From assembly GCA_023101885.1 (NCBI GenBank), contig JALPQD010000205.1:3391298-3455297 (forward strand): 64,000 bases of DNA. The letters run 5' to 3'. Below are positions 12,840-63,930 of this stretch, piece after piece. A program made the translations under genes and the position numbers. The notes below the pieces were generated by a model. It searched no databases. It saw only the letters and a list, made by a program, of their open reading frames with translations, and was not told where the DNA came from. Each line of letters starts with the position of its first letter. Positions within the stretch are counted from its first letter, which is position 1. Origin of the DNA: Typhlomys cinereus (lineage: Eukaryota > Chordata > Mammalia > Rodentia > Platacanthomyidae).

Positions 12840-13600
12840 TTTTTTTTTTTTTGGAAGTCCCAGTAGCAACTCGCAGTGAATCAAGAGCAGAGTAACAAAT
12901 GCCCATAAGCAAAACTACCCCATCAATCAGCATGGAAATCTCATGAAAGCAAGGTGCCAGAAGACTGCTTTGCCACTAAATGACTTGTCTGTTTAGGGTA
13001 CGACATCTTTAATTGTTAAAACTAGGTTTGTACTGTTTGATTTTCTTTGGGGTAAGATCTGTGGCTTTGAAAGAGAAACATGAATACTACAAAATGATCA
13101 CTAGTTCACTAAAGGACTTTCCTAAGTTTCTAATAGAATAGTTTAAAAAAGGTGAGAAAAATCTACCCAAGCCTCCACTAAAAATATTATCAAATTTAAA
13201 TTCTAAAATCATTGTTTCACTTTACAAAACATTTCTTTTTATTAACTGCCTTTCACACTTGAGATGGTTGAGAAAACACAAATGTTTAGCCAAAGGAGGG
13301 AAGAGACATGAACATTAGCAAAACATTAGCAACAGAAATTCAGATGAATCACAAATGATGGTAAAGATCTTAAATATAAGTCATGCTGACAAAGTGAGAA
13401 AGAGACCTCTTTCCTCGGTCCTTCCCCTAAATTCTCCTAATTCTTCTCAAGGCCAAAAAATGTGTTGCCTAATGAGTTAAATTATCACATTTATTTTTTA
13501 AACACAATATTTTAAGATCTGTCTTTAAACCACAAAAGCACACATACACACAAAAAGAATTATTTCGATGGCTTTATGTAGCCCAGTATGAGTTTCTTTA
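12840..13600. other. Intergenic upstream of PNPT1
   Basis: AT-rich unique-looking sequence with no recognisable gene, repeat head or motif before the CpG-rich PNPT1 promoter begins. Confidence 0.6.
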
Positions 13601-13805
13601 AAGCATGATTTGTCCTTCACAAGGAAGTGAAGGCAACGAAGAAAACTAAGCGGCACAGTCTGATAGGTTTGGCCCACTATAGTCTCCGTAGAAAGTGTCC
13701 TAGCCGGTCCCTGAGTACCAAAGAAACGAAACCATACGAGGCTCCTCCCCCCGGCCTCCAGCCCACCAATGAGGGCGCAACCCGGCCTCTCGCGTGCGGA
13801 GTGTC
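13600..13805 (+). promoter_or_regulatory. PNPT1: PNPT1 promoter and 5' UTR region
   Basis: GC content and CpG density rise sharply from about 13690 into exon 1. No TATA box is seen. A CCAAT box lies at 13766-13770, a C-rich GC-box-like stretch at 13743-13753, and an IRF/ISRE-like GAAACGAAACC at 13723-13733, 73 bp before the ATG. PNPT1 is known as a type I interferon-inducible gene, which fits an IRF site here. The exact TSS cannot be read from the sequence. Confidence 0.65.
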
Positions 13806-50588
<36,783 letters not shown>

Positions 50589-50810
50589 CTCTTTTTTAAA
50601 GTGTATCCAGGAACATATGCTGCAGAAACAAGATTTTACTAGTCCCTACTGATGTGTAGATTTATACATATACTTTAAATATATCCTAATTATTTGTATT
50701 AAAGTGCCAATTTCATGTGCCTTTTTATTTCAGAAGATACATATTTTGCTTATTCTTATTTAGATTATAAATCAATAAATAGTATTAAAAGTAAACCATT
50801 TTTACATTTT
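50589..50810 (+). terminator. PNPT1: PNPT1 3' UTR with poly(A) signals
   Basis: AT-rich sequence after the PNPT1 stop. Candidate polyadenylation hexamers are ATTAAA at 50698-50703, AATAAA at 50774-50779 and ATTAAA at 50784-50789. The AATAAA is the strongest, so cleavage near 50795-50810 is likely. A GT/T-rich stretch follows from about 50790. Confidence 0.7.
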
Positions 50811-51059
50811 AGGACAGATTGCTCTTTTGCTCTTGTATTTCTGAAATACCTGAATAATAGATCTTGGATGCAATCATAAAAGGTTTCTTCCTGCAATATT
50901 CTTTTTCTTCTTCATAAGTAGTAGTGACAGTTCTCTGTTAACTTACATCTCACTTCTGTCCTACAATTGTGATTGTTCACAACTATTTCACATAGAGACT
51001 TGCCATTTTCATCTAGGATCTTGTAGCAGTTACTCTGCATGCTGTCAGTAAATCACCAC

Positions 51060-51405
51060 CAAACAACTTAAGGGAACATGGAGTTTATTCTCTTACAATA
51101 TTCCATTATAGTCCATAATCCAGTCAGCCAGGAGAGTCCACACCAACACCAGGGTCAAGGGAACTGGCCACACTATATGCATATAGCAGCTGAGAGAGGA
51201 ATAGGCCTTACTTGCCAGACCAGCATGTCGGGGCAAGTCTGTCTTATTCATCTGCCTAAGGACTAGTCCCACCCACATGGACTACCTCTTCCACATCAAC
51301 TAGGCAATCTCCTGCAGGTTTGCTCTATTCAACTAACTACTAATTCTCTACCTAGAGCTGGAACCCTCAATTGTGAAGTTGACGCGTGCATCTAATTGAC
51401 AGATC
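51060..51405. repeat. Unassigned rodent repeat downstream of PNPT1
   Basis: Shares AACTTAAGGGAACATGGAGTTTATTC and CCACATCAACTAGGCAATCTCC with the blocks at 34085-34505 and 49610-49890. It starts about 260 bp after the PNPT1 AATAAA. Confidence 0.55.
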
Positions 51406-51413
51406 TTTTTTTT

Positions 51414-51660
51414 TTAGTGTGTGTGTGTGATCACAGGGCACTGTATGTCCCTGTGACAGGATGATTTTGGAAGTCATCCTAGATTACTTCTACCCCCTTT
51501 TTGCTCTGCTCTGGGATTTCCCAAGCTCCATCTTCCAAAACTGGAAGTACAGGCTGCTACCATTTCTGATTGGCATTTTTATTTGTAACCCTGAATCCAA
51601 ACTCTGGTCCTTCTGCTTTCAAGGCAGAGTCAACCCCTAAACCATCTCTCCAACCTGACA
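51414..51660 (-). mobile_element. Older B2-like SINE, reverse
   Basis: TG-rich left end and CAACCCCTAAACCATCTCTC at the right. It lies just 3' of PNPT1. Confidence 0.75.
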
Positions 51661-52149
51661 GGTCTATTTTTTCAGAGTAATTACAAATTTAGGAATTAAG
51701 GGAAATAATTTGATTAAATTTTTAATAATGCCTTTCAAATTAGTCACAATAGAGTGGAATAAATCTTATAAATGGATCATTATATTAAAGTATAGTTTAT
51801 AAAAAGTATAATGATTCAAACATATAGAAAAATTGTATATCCATTAAATAAAAAACTAATTTTCTGAGTGTAAGAAAGTGTGTAAATTCTCTTGATGTAA
51901 GTTGGGGGAATCATGTTCAGAAATAAACAGGTATTTGAAATATTCATGCCTAGAAGTTAGTGATGGAATTAGTAATATCTGTCAAGTTGTGCATTCTCAT
52001 CAATTAAATATGCTATAAATCCACAAAAATGTAAATAGTACATAATTTAGAATATGAAATCCTTTTACAAATCTGATAAAAATATAAATTCATGACTCAG
52101 GACTGATTTGTAAAATCTTAAAATTTATCTGTACAAGCCTGTTTTTTTT

Positions 52150-52408
52150 AGTGTGTGTGTGTGTGTGTGTGTATGTGTGTGTGTGTCTCAGAGGGCACTG
52201 TGTGTCCCTGTGGAGGACCAAGAGTGACTTCAGGAATCATTCTGGATTGCTTCTACCTCTGTTTCATTCTGGGATTTCCCAGACTCTCCCCACCAGGGGT
52301 CGGAAATGCAGGCTGCACCTTTTCTGCCTGGCATTTTACATGGGACTAGGGATCAGGATCTTCTGCTTACAAAACAGTCTTAACCCCTGAGTCATCTCTC
52401 CAACCCAG
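52150..52408 (-). mobile_element. Older B2-like SINE, reverse
   Basis: A (TG)n left end (52151-52187) and TTAACCCCTGAGTCATCTCTC at about 52380-52400. Confidence 0.8.
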
Positions 52409-52409
52409 T

Positions 52410-54765
52410 CTTTGAACTTTTAAACTTGATCTCCAGTAAGTTTCTTTAAATAGTGTGGAAGATGTCTCTGATTGATCTCTTTTTCTCTCTCTAAGCCTGA
52501 GATTTTTTTTTATACAGATCGTTCTTTCAGTCTCTCTCTCTCAGCCTGAGATTTTTTTAACATTTGTATACTTAGGACAACAAACATACTACTCTATAAA
52601 CATCTAATAGCATATAAAATAGTATATTAGGTAAGGTTCATAGAACTTATTTAATACCAAAGATTAATTAATGAAAGATTAAATTTGCTTTCTGTATTTC
52701 TGAATTAGTCATCAGAAAGTGTTTTAATTCTCATTTTTCTTTTCTAAGATATAATCCTTCATTTTAGTCACATCACTTGATGGTAGATTTCAAAACTTCG
52801 TTGTTTTTCCTAAACTTTACTTTTTCAAAGGGACTCAAAAGTGCTAATAAATTGGAAAAATGAAGTGCCAAGAACAAAATCTAGCTTGTCAACAACAAAC
52901 ACCAAAAGGATCTCCAGTTCTACTTAAGCAAGAGCCTATAATTTATGTCAGAACTTTCCCTGTTTTCATCTTCAAATCTTGAGAGTTTTTCCTACCTTTC
53001 AATGATATTTTTCTCTGATCACTATGATATGCTCAAAACTTCAACTTAATGTGTCCAATTAAATGGAATGTCTATATTTGATAGTTCAATGCTTAGAAGT
53101 TTTCCTTCATGACCAACTTTGTTCAGTCATTGTTTTCATGTAATTTTTCCTTCTCTTTCAAAATATCTTATTTTCTGGGTTTAAGACAAAAGTATGAATA
53201 TCAACATGTTCTTTGTCAGATCAACCAAGCATAAGATTCATTTACTCAACATACATCATGTACTGTGATGTCTGCCAGGGATCTAGCACTGACAACTGTC
53301 ACTGCAACATGACAAGCAGGGCAGATCTTTTAAATTAGAAAAAATGTTGGGTAAAGAGAGATAACATTTTACTATTTAATAATTCAGAACCACTTCTGAG
53401 TCAATAATACTTAAACAGAGACCTAAATGAAGTAAAGCAGAGAGACAAGCAGATATCTGAGAAAAATAATTTCAGATGAGTTTCATTTTCACCTGGAATT
53501 ATATGTTTAAAAGACAGAGCAGCCTTTTCATTTTACAAACCAATTTCAGAGTCTTTTGCTTTTTTTGTTTTAATAATATTGCATTTTAAATATCAGTTTG
53601 TAAAAATGTTATTTATTTAGAACTTAAAGGCACGTTCCAAGTAAGTAATCAGAATTTCATAAGCAAGATACATAAATAAATCATTCTGGCAACTATAATC
53701 TTTGATTTTTGTAAATGTATATAAAACATACACAAAACATGGAATTTCAATTTCTAATTAGTTCTAATACAACAAAATAAAAGTTCATTTTTCTCCAGAT
53801 AATGTGAAGAAAAATCATCGTATGTTGCAATTTAAACATTTTATATTACATTAGTAATCAGTATCCACTGAATTTATTTTCTTTCATCATAGATATTTTT
53901 TAAATTCTACCACAAAGAATGTTTATTTCAGAAACCCTGGGTTCATATCTCCACTTTGTAGACAATCAGTTAATAGCCTCAGGCAGATCACTTATCACTG
54001 AATGGTTTTTCCAACTGAAATAATTTAACTCAATGATTTAGAGTGTCTTCCAAGCCTAATATTTTTATATGTAAAATAAAAATATTTTATTCTTCTAAAA
54101 TTCTGTGATAAATGGTAACATATATCAGACAGATAAATGTTGGGGAAATTTTCTCTACTTACAAAGCCAAATAAAAATATCCTGCATGGTATACAAAGTA
54201 TGAGTTACTGCTTTGTGAGGGCTATTTAGAGCTGGAAGGAAGATGTATAACAGCATTGCTTCGAATCTAGCTAATCAACAATCTACAGTGAGCCTTCTAC
54301 TAGCTATGACAGGGTGCTTTCTACTTTGAAAAGATCAGTAATTCTGGACTCTAGATAAAGGAAGCAGAATTTAGGTGGGCAAGTAGGACTCATTTAAAAT
54401 GAGAAAATGCCCTTGGAAGGAAAGGCAGTGTGTGGGGCACAAAGCAAAGGAAGCCTCTGGTGATCTCTGTGGGGACCAAGGGTAAGAAGCAAAGAAAGCA
54501 AAATCCAGAGCAGAAAAGATGGATGGCTGATGCAGATGACAGTGTTTTTCTTTTTTTAATCTTAAGACCATGGATTCTCACATATGCTAGGGGAGAACAA
54601 ATTGCTATTTGCTACAAATTGCTCCCAAATTGCCCTCTCAATACTTACCCTTAATAAGTACAGCTCTCAGCCTTGGGCCAAGAAACTTCTTTTTGCAATG
54701 AATGACAATACTGAAAATTATAATGGTCAAAGTACAGAGCATAAGTGACTCTAGAACGCTGGCCC
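52410..54765. other. Intergenic, AT-rich, no gene seen
   Basis: Long AT-rich stretch after PNPT1 with no convincing ORF or SINE. A CT-rich imperfect duplication at 52485-52550 repeats AGCCTGAGATTTTTTT. Confidence 0.6.
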
Positions 54766-54769
54766 TAAG

Positions 54770-55065
54770 TGGGACTTCTAAACCACTACCATCCTAGAAC
54801 TCAGGGAACATCATGGAAGAGGAGGTAGAAAGGATGCAAGAGTCAAAAGGTGGAGAGGAGTACTTCTAAACAATGTTTTCTAAAAGTGATAGAGCTGTTA
54901 CATTCAAAAACTCACTGCAGCTATGTTTATTGCATAAGATCATTTCCTCAAGATAGAGGAAAGAACTCATTAGGCCCTACCCCCCTATGAGGGAGTACCT
55001 ATGGTAATGCTTGCTGGGAAAAGGGGACCCACTTGCTTCAGTGGCGTAGCCACTGGTACATACAT
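54770..55065 (+). mobile_element. Old L1 3'-UTR remnant
   Basis: Contains the diverged signature TAGAACTCAGGGAACATCATGGAAGAGG near 54796 that the other L1 3' ends in the window share. No poly(A) or target-site duplication is visible. Confidence 0.6.
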
Positions 55066-55311
55066 AGCCTATGCTACAGCACATTGGGAAGATTTTCAGT
55101 GGAAGTAGGAATGATGAGGTAGGGTATTATAGGGTAAAAATGACAAAATTTCATACACATGTGTCAAATTCCCAAAAAATATTAAGCATAAAACAAATAC
55201 AGCTAGCAGGTAATATTTGCAAACATTTGATCAGACAATATGCTTACTTATTTTCAAGAAATTAAAAAAATCTGGAATCATGACTAGTTTAAAAAGGAAA
55301 ATTCTGAGTAT

Positions 55312-55555
55312 GTGAAAGTTGAGACTGAGATTGTGGGAAATGGACAGGAAAGGACACCATGTCCTTTGTGGAGACCCGTGGATGACTGCAAATCCTCCTT
55401 TTGTTTTGAGCTGCAGTTTCTCAGGCTCTGTCCTCAGGGACCCAAATTGCAGACCCCACCTGGCATTTCTATGTGGGATCTCAGTATAGGGACTCAGATC
55501 TTTTAGCTTGTGAAGCTAAAGGTTTTAACCCTTAAACAATTTCCCCAGCCTGAGA
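55312..55555 (-). mobile_element. Old B2-like SINE, reverse, highly diverged
   Basis: Ends TTTTAACCCTTAAACAATTTCCCCAGCC, the degraded reversed head. The body is recognisable through AGGCTCTGTCCTCAGGGA and the GGGATC block. Confidence 0.65.
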
Positions 55556-55559
55556 TCAT

Positions 55560-58500
55560 TTTTTAAACACTTATTGTTTATATATAACAGTTGAAGTATA
55601 TAACAGGACATGAGCATGTCAGTATATATAATATGTTGAAGTATATAACAGGACATGAGTATGTCAGATAAGTCATACCCTTTGCTCCAATGAAACTAAA
55701 ACCTAGTTAGAAATAAAATAAAAACTAAGGCAGTTCTCCCTCCACTTGGCTATGGAACCTCGTGGTCTCTGTTTTGTGCTTCTTTGCAGACTAGAATAGA
55801 AGCAATTTTATCAGTAGTTGATGAAGATTAAATTGAGTTTGAAATATGGAAAGGTTTAGAATATTAAAATTAAAACTAAATTTTGTTCTACATATAGTGG
55901 GAAGCATTGAAAATACCATGCTTCATTAAAACCAACATTCAATAGTTGCCTATACTTTATATTATAGCTGTAAAATTTACTGTAACTGCCAAGAACTCGT
56001 AAGCTACAAGAGATGATGCAAAAAATAAAAAACATAAAATGTGCAGGCAATTATGAAAACATAAAAAGTATACTAAAATACCAAAAGTAAACACCATATG
56101 CAAAAGAGTTGACATAAAATTCAATATACACAATGTCCTTAACATAATAGTATCAAAAATTAGAAACAGTAGTGGGTACCTGGTGATCAAAGGAATAAAA
56201 CAAACATCACTCTTAGTCAACATTTCTGGCAGTCCTGGTCAATGTGATGATATTAGAAAGGAATAAGGGTGGAAAAATAAAATTACTTACGATGACTATC
56301 ATAACCACTTCTAGGTTATGTTGCTGTTTAAAAATTAGGACTAATTTATTACTATTAACTAATAAAAATTACTAATTTATTAGTAGTAATCACACAGACT
56401 TATCTTCTCCAGGAGTCAAAAACTGCTCAGATCGTATTTCCACTTTTCTCAGCATAGGCCATTACTTTTCCGAGACTTTGAAGAACCTACGCAGTAGCGA
56501 GTTTGTACCAGCCATCGAAATCTATGTTAAGGTTCAATATCTCCTCCCCCAAAAGTCCAGGTCAATGAAATCTTTATCCAGTCTTAATTTCCAGCCTCCT
56601 TTATTGAGCACTTTGAAAATCCAATCTCAACTGTATTCTGGCTCCTGACAGAACTTCCTAGCCCATTTCAGTTCCTGTGATGTGTAATCTTTCCTCCTTT
56701 ATCAGATTTAGCAGTTTTCCATGCTGAGATTCAAACCTAGTTACCATGGCTTCACAGCTAGAAAAGAAAAATTAGAGCAAATATACATAAAAAGGATGTG
56801 ATAGTTAATCTTGGTTGTCAACTTGTTGACTACATCTGGTATAACACATTAGTTGTCAGGTTACCTGAAGAAATTATATGGGTTAAAATAATTTAGGAAA
56901 AAAAAAAAAAAACCTAAATCTGGAAGGAACCTCTCAGTAGCAGACGATATTAAAAAAAAATCACGGGACAAAAGAGCTCTTGGACTTTCTTACCCTAAAC
57001 AAGGCAATAGGATTGCTGCTGGCAAACTCATCTTCCCTCCTGCTGCCATCAGAACACAGCTTCTATGACTCTCCAATGTGACTAAAGTTCAGAGATTTTC
57101 CAGGAATCTTCCGATCTTCCGAAACAGACTGGGGCAGCTGAGATATTCAACTTCTGCACTAAGCAGCTACTGGCAGCCATTGTTGGACTACACAGACATT
57201 ATCATGCAAACTGACTAAGACAGAGGGCTTTCAGCAGCAAGGGAAGTACTTCCTATTATGAGCTGCTTCCACAAGCTCTTAGTTTCCAGGATATCTGTAA
57301 ACATGAAGTTTCTAAGTGGCTCGCACTCATAATTCAAAGCTTCAGGCTTTTCCAAGCAGAGTCCTGACCATGGCAAAGGCTAGGCTGAGTATTAAAATGT
57401 TTGAACTCTTTGACCCTCAAATCTCATGTCTAACCTTTCACTTCAGGAAATACAGCTTCTTGCTCCTCTGTAGGAGGACCAGCTCCCCACCCCTCCCCAG
57501 GTCCTAAATTCAGATACTGAAATACCCTCAGTTTCTCACTTACACTCTCCATTATTTGCTCCTTTTTTTCAGATGCCTGAATTGTTACATAGGGAACGTG
57601 ATTTCACGCCTTTGAAATATTTTAAGTCAAGCACTGAGATGGACATATTGTGCTAAAAACTAAATATACCTTCTTTTCTTGCATATACAGATTTTAGTAT
57701 CCATAGGGAACTCTAGAAACATCCCAGTTACCAAGAGACAACTGTACACACACATAAGTATATATGTACATATTCACCTATGCATAGACTATTTCTGAAA
57801 TAGGATATATTCCAGTAGAAAAGGAGAATTCTAACATTGGTGATAGCAACCAAGATGGTGATAACAACATTCAGGAAGCTGATCCTGCACCAGCATCATA
57901 CACATTCAAATAGGGGGGTAGTAACGATTCCAAGACAAAAACTGAACAGCAGAACAGAACTGAAAGTGACCTTGCATTATAGTTCTTTTGAGGTTTTGGT
58001 GTTTTGTTTTGTTTTTTTAACATGTAAAAACACCACTTTTCAAAACAAAGGGGAATTGTGGGCTCCCTTGGGTAGAAACCTTTGAAATGGATCTTTGATG
58101 TTTATTTGACAAAAATAAGTTGCAGAAAGTACAGTTATGGTGCTCCTACTGTCTTCAGACGAGTACACACTGGGCCCTGTATCATAGAGATCCTGGTCTC
58201 TTCCACATGCTGTTACACAGTTCCTAGAATCATAGGGGACGAACACCTAGAGCTCATTCTTGATAAAATATGTACTGAGCGTTCTGAAATTTCCTGCTCT
58301 AAAGGCTAAATGGACTTCAGGATCTGCCAGTGTTCTTCTCAAGGTATGTTCTGAAGGGATGGGGCTAGTTCAGGAACTATAGATGCCTTAGAAGGAACGC
58401 AGTGTTGTCTTAAGACTGGGCTCAAAAGTTGCCTGTGGAAAGTTTTTCCTGACACTTCCAAAACAGAAATGGTATTTTTCTCTGGGCTCAAAGTACATTT

Positions 58501-58800
58501 GCTCATTTTAACCACAGCAATATCAGGTTCTGAATATTAAATATAACAATTCAAATCCTTTTTTCATAGGCATTCGCTGTGTAACTCTGAATGGCCTTAA
58601 ATTTGCCTCCCCAAGGGTGGAAAATACGGGCATGCACTACCAACTCTGGTTATTTTGTGAGGTTCCTTAAACATTTAAAGAAAACAATTATGAATCCAAT
58701 TTCAAATTCTATTTTTTTTTTTTTTTTTAATCAGGCACTTATTCTGTGGATGACCGACGCAGTCCCACCTTTACGCCTATAGGTGAAGCGTATTCACACG
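55560..58800. other. Intergenic, mostly unassigned
   Basis: AT-rich. Includes a near-perfect 33-bp direct repeat (55590-55622 and 55635-55667) and short A/T runs. No gene, RNA gene or clear mobile element is recognised until the CpG-rich zone near 58800. Confidence 0.55.
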
Positions 58801-58850
58801 TTAACTCATCTGGCCAAAACAGAAGCACGTTTTGACACGCTCAGGCCGAG

Positions 58851-58880
58851 GGACTACAACTCCCAGGATGCACTGCGGGG
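58851..58880 (+). promoter_or_regulatory. ZNF143-type (SBS) promoter motif
   Basis: Contains ACTACAACTCCCAGGATGC followed by ACTGCGGGG, a near-consensus ZNF143/THAP11 composite site. Such sites usually lie within about 200 bp of a TSS. This one is about 0.9 kb upstream of the probable PPP4R3B start. Confidence 0.6.
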
Positions 58881-59730
58881 CTCGTCTGTGCACCTCGCCA
58901 GAGCACACCTTTCAGGTTTTGGACAACCCGAGGAAGTAGGCTAAAGCAGGAATAAGTGGATTGAAGTCCACAAGCTGTGACCATCCGGGACGGGACTTGT
59001 ATCCACTGTGCAACGTGAAACAGCGCGAATGCCAACAGAACCTCTTGGATCAATCACTGCACACGGAAATCCCAGGAAATGTCCGCTGGAGGAACCGAGT
59101 TACGAAAATACTACTCCTCGAAGGGTCAGGAAAGCTGCTCCCCTCCACTCCATTCATCTTACCTGCAAGTCAATCTTCCCAAATTACATGAGCGTTTTCA
59201 TGAAACGGAAACTATGCTTTCCAACGGCCAGCTTATTACGAGGTTAACGGTAGAATGCTTTGGCGGGAAACTGGACACTGCCTCGGCTCTTATGGAACCT
59301 CAAAGACGCCCAGACGCCTTAATTGGCCATGGGACACTTTGCAAGCAGATGCCTACCTAGAAGATTCTGACGAGCACCTCGATGCAGGGGCTCGATGTTC
59401 CTGGCTTTCAGACCCTGCACGTTTCCTGCTCTCCCTATCCCGCAGACAGGGTGAGTCTGGTAAAAGAGCGCGAGCACATTTCCTTGCATTTTGCTTCCGC
59501 CTAGTCCTTCCGACCATTCGGACTTATCACATTAACTGCGACCGTTCCCGAGGCTAGTCCGGCGCTAACGCCGCCCGCCACGCACGATGGCCCCCCTACA
59601 GATCCCCAACACCGGCTCCAGCAGCCTCCCATAGCCACCCTCTCGTGGTACAAAACCTCGCGAGAACTTTCCGCTTCTCCCGAGATCCCGCGGAGGAGGC
59701 GGGAGCGGAAGAGGAAGCAATCCCTTGTAG

Positions 59731-61550
<1,820 letters not shown>

Positions 61551-63139
61551 GCAAGTAGTTACTTATTTTATCTCTTGATCAGGAAGTATTGATCTGCAAG
61601 GATGGGGGTACCTTCCTGAAAAGAAAAGATTTTTAGTTGAGTTAGATACCATGTGTATTTACCTTCTTGGTCAAAAGTTTTAGCATGAAAGTGAAAATTT
61701 TTATATTGGCAATAATTGTTTGTTCTGTATGTGAATTTTAGGAATCCATTTTCTCCTTCTACTTCATGGATTCCAGGACTTAAACTCAAATGATCAGACT
61801 TCCCAAGCACCTTTACATATTTGGCCATTTATATTGCTCAGCAGTAGTTTTATCACTTTTAGAAACTGTTTGTATGATAATAAAATAACTCTGTTCTTCC
61901 TTAGTCTTCCTAAGTAAGCCGTGTGTCACCTGTATACTAAGCCTTTCACATTTGAAGGAATGACTTAAAAGAAACTTCAGATTATTATTATCATTTTTTA
62001 AAAATTCAAATTGATATTTTTTAACCAAGAGAAAACTGTTTGTGGTGTAAAATTAGAGCTTTTGATTCAATTAAAAGTTTTTTAGATGGAAGCATTTAGG
62101 TCCTGTTTTTAAGTTGGGTGTAAGTTTTCATAGAATTGGTAGATACTTTGCAAATGTACACATTGCCCGATTTGTAATATTATCTGTTAATATCATTTTC
62201 AGAAAGAGTATCTGTTGTGTTTCATATATCTAATTATTTTATATTAAAATTGTGGCAAACTTCTTAATTTGTGAATATTTTCATCTTTATTATGAAATAT
62301 ATAAAAATTGAAAAGTGATAAAATAATGAGTGCCTGTAACACCTTCAGATTAACAATGTTAATATTGTACTATATTTTTTCAGATATTTTTGAAATGTTG
62401 AACATTATGAATAGAATCAAAACCCTTCCTCTAATCCTCTTCTAGGGAACCTTATTCTGAAATTGGAATGTATTGTTTTTGTGCATGTTGTTAGACCTTT
62501 TCTGCTTATGTATGCATACATATATAATATATACTCTTCTTGTTTTGGAACTTTCACTATTAATATCTTGCATTTTCATTCAATTATTCTGAAAATTTAT
62601 CAATACTAATGTGGAGAATAATTTTTTTAATATTGTATTATACTCTTGGTGTATGATAAACACTCATGAAACACTTGGATAGTCTTCATTTGTGTGTACA
62701 GTATATAAAGTCAAAATGGCAAAGATTTTTGGAAAATTTAGGATTTTTAATTAGCATCAACTCTACATCTAGTCACATGCTAAGCAGTAAATATGTTCAG
62801 ATAAAGAGAATGAAAAAAATAAAAATTACTTTTATTCCACAGCTTTTTGATAGTAAAATTTTTACTGCAAGCTATTTTATGCATGTAATACATTCTTGAG
62901 GATACTTCTTTTTCTTCTGTGTGTTTGTTCATGTATTTGAGCATACTTGCATGGTGGTGGCAAGATTCTCATGCTTTAATGGTAAGCACATGACAACTGA
63001 GCCAATTCCTTAGCCCTGTGATATATTTTTAATTCTTCAAAATATTTTGATATTCAATAGCTTTTCTTTTCCTTCAAAATTTTATGTTCATCTTTTGTTG
63101 AAAAATCAAGTTAAACATTGGTCATTGTTGAGCACCTAA

Positions 63140-63345
63140 AGAATATTTCCCCATACTTTTTTTGGATGTGTATGTGTAGCTTCACCTGTTTTTTCTTATG
63201 TTTGTGTATGTTGTATATGCAAATTATATGGAGGCCCAGAGTTGACATTAGATGCCTGCAGTTGCTCTTCATTTTCATTATTAAGGTAGTATCTCTCAGT
63301 TGAATCCAGGAAGCTCACCAATTGACTAGGCTACCTGGCCATTCC
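63140..63345 (-). mobile_element. B3-like SINE fragment, reverse, in PPP4R3B intron 2
   Basis: GGAGGCCCAGAGTTGACATTAGATGCC and the following CT-rich segment resemble a reversed B3 body. Diverged. Confidence 0.5.
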
Positions 63346-63691
63346 GTCTTTCCTCCTAAATGCTGGGATTGTGGCAGCCACCATATCTTCACTACCTAAA
63401 ATGGATTTTGGAAATCAGAACTTGTACTGGGGCAAGTACCTTATTCATGAAGCCATTTCCCCCAGCTACTTTAGGATTTTTGTTTGCTTGTGGAGAAATG
63501 CTAAATGTTTTGTCTTTTTTTCTCTAGCCTAAAATATAAAGAAAATTTGTTAACTGTTAACTACTAAATCATGTGCAGTTTCCTACAAGTTTAGTTATAT
63601 GAATTCTACTTGGATTATATTATTGAAGTTTTAGCTATTAATTCTATTAGAAAATTAATTTATGCATAAATTCACTTATAATAGTCTTCCT

Positions 63692-63930
63692 TTGGGCGGG
63701 CAAGATAGCTCAAGGTTACTGCTTATAAACTTGCTCTGCATTAGCTCCTCAAAAGCTCATGTGGTGGAAGGAAACACTGAACTTCTGAAAGTCGTCCTCC
63801 AAGCTCCATCCTTGGCATGTATCTATGTTCATTCTCTTTCTCTCTCCTTCTCATCTTCCCTTCCTCCCCATTGCCTTCTCTCTTTTTTGCCCTTACTCTT
63901 ATTACCTCTTTCATAAATAATAAATGCATA
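63692..63930 (+). mobile_element. B3-like SINE at the right edge, in PPP4R3B intron 2
   Basis: GGGCGGGCAAGATAGCTCAAGG head, CATGTGGTGGAAGGAAACACTGAAC body, a CT-rich tract and ATAAATAATAAATGC tail. Confidence 0.7.

Noticed and set aside
58961..59557. Overlapping plus-strand open frames upstream of PPP4R3B
   Set aside because: Several frames are open at once, as expected for moderately GC-rich sequence; no domain or codon signal favours one. Kept only as a possible noncoding exon.
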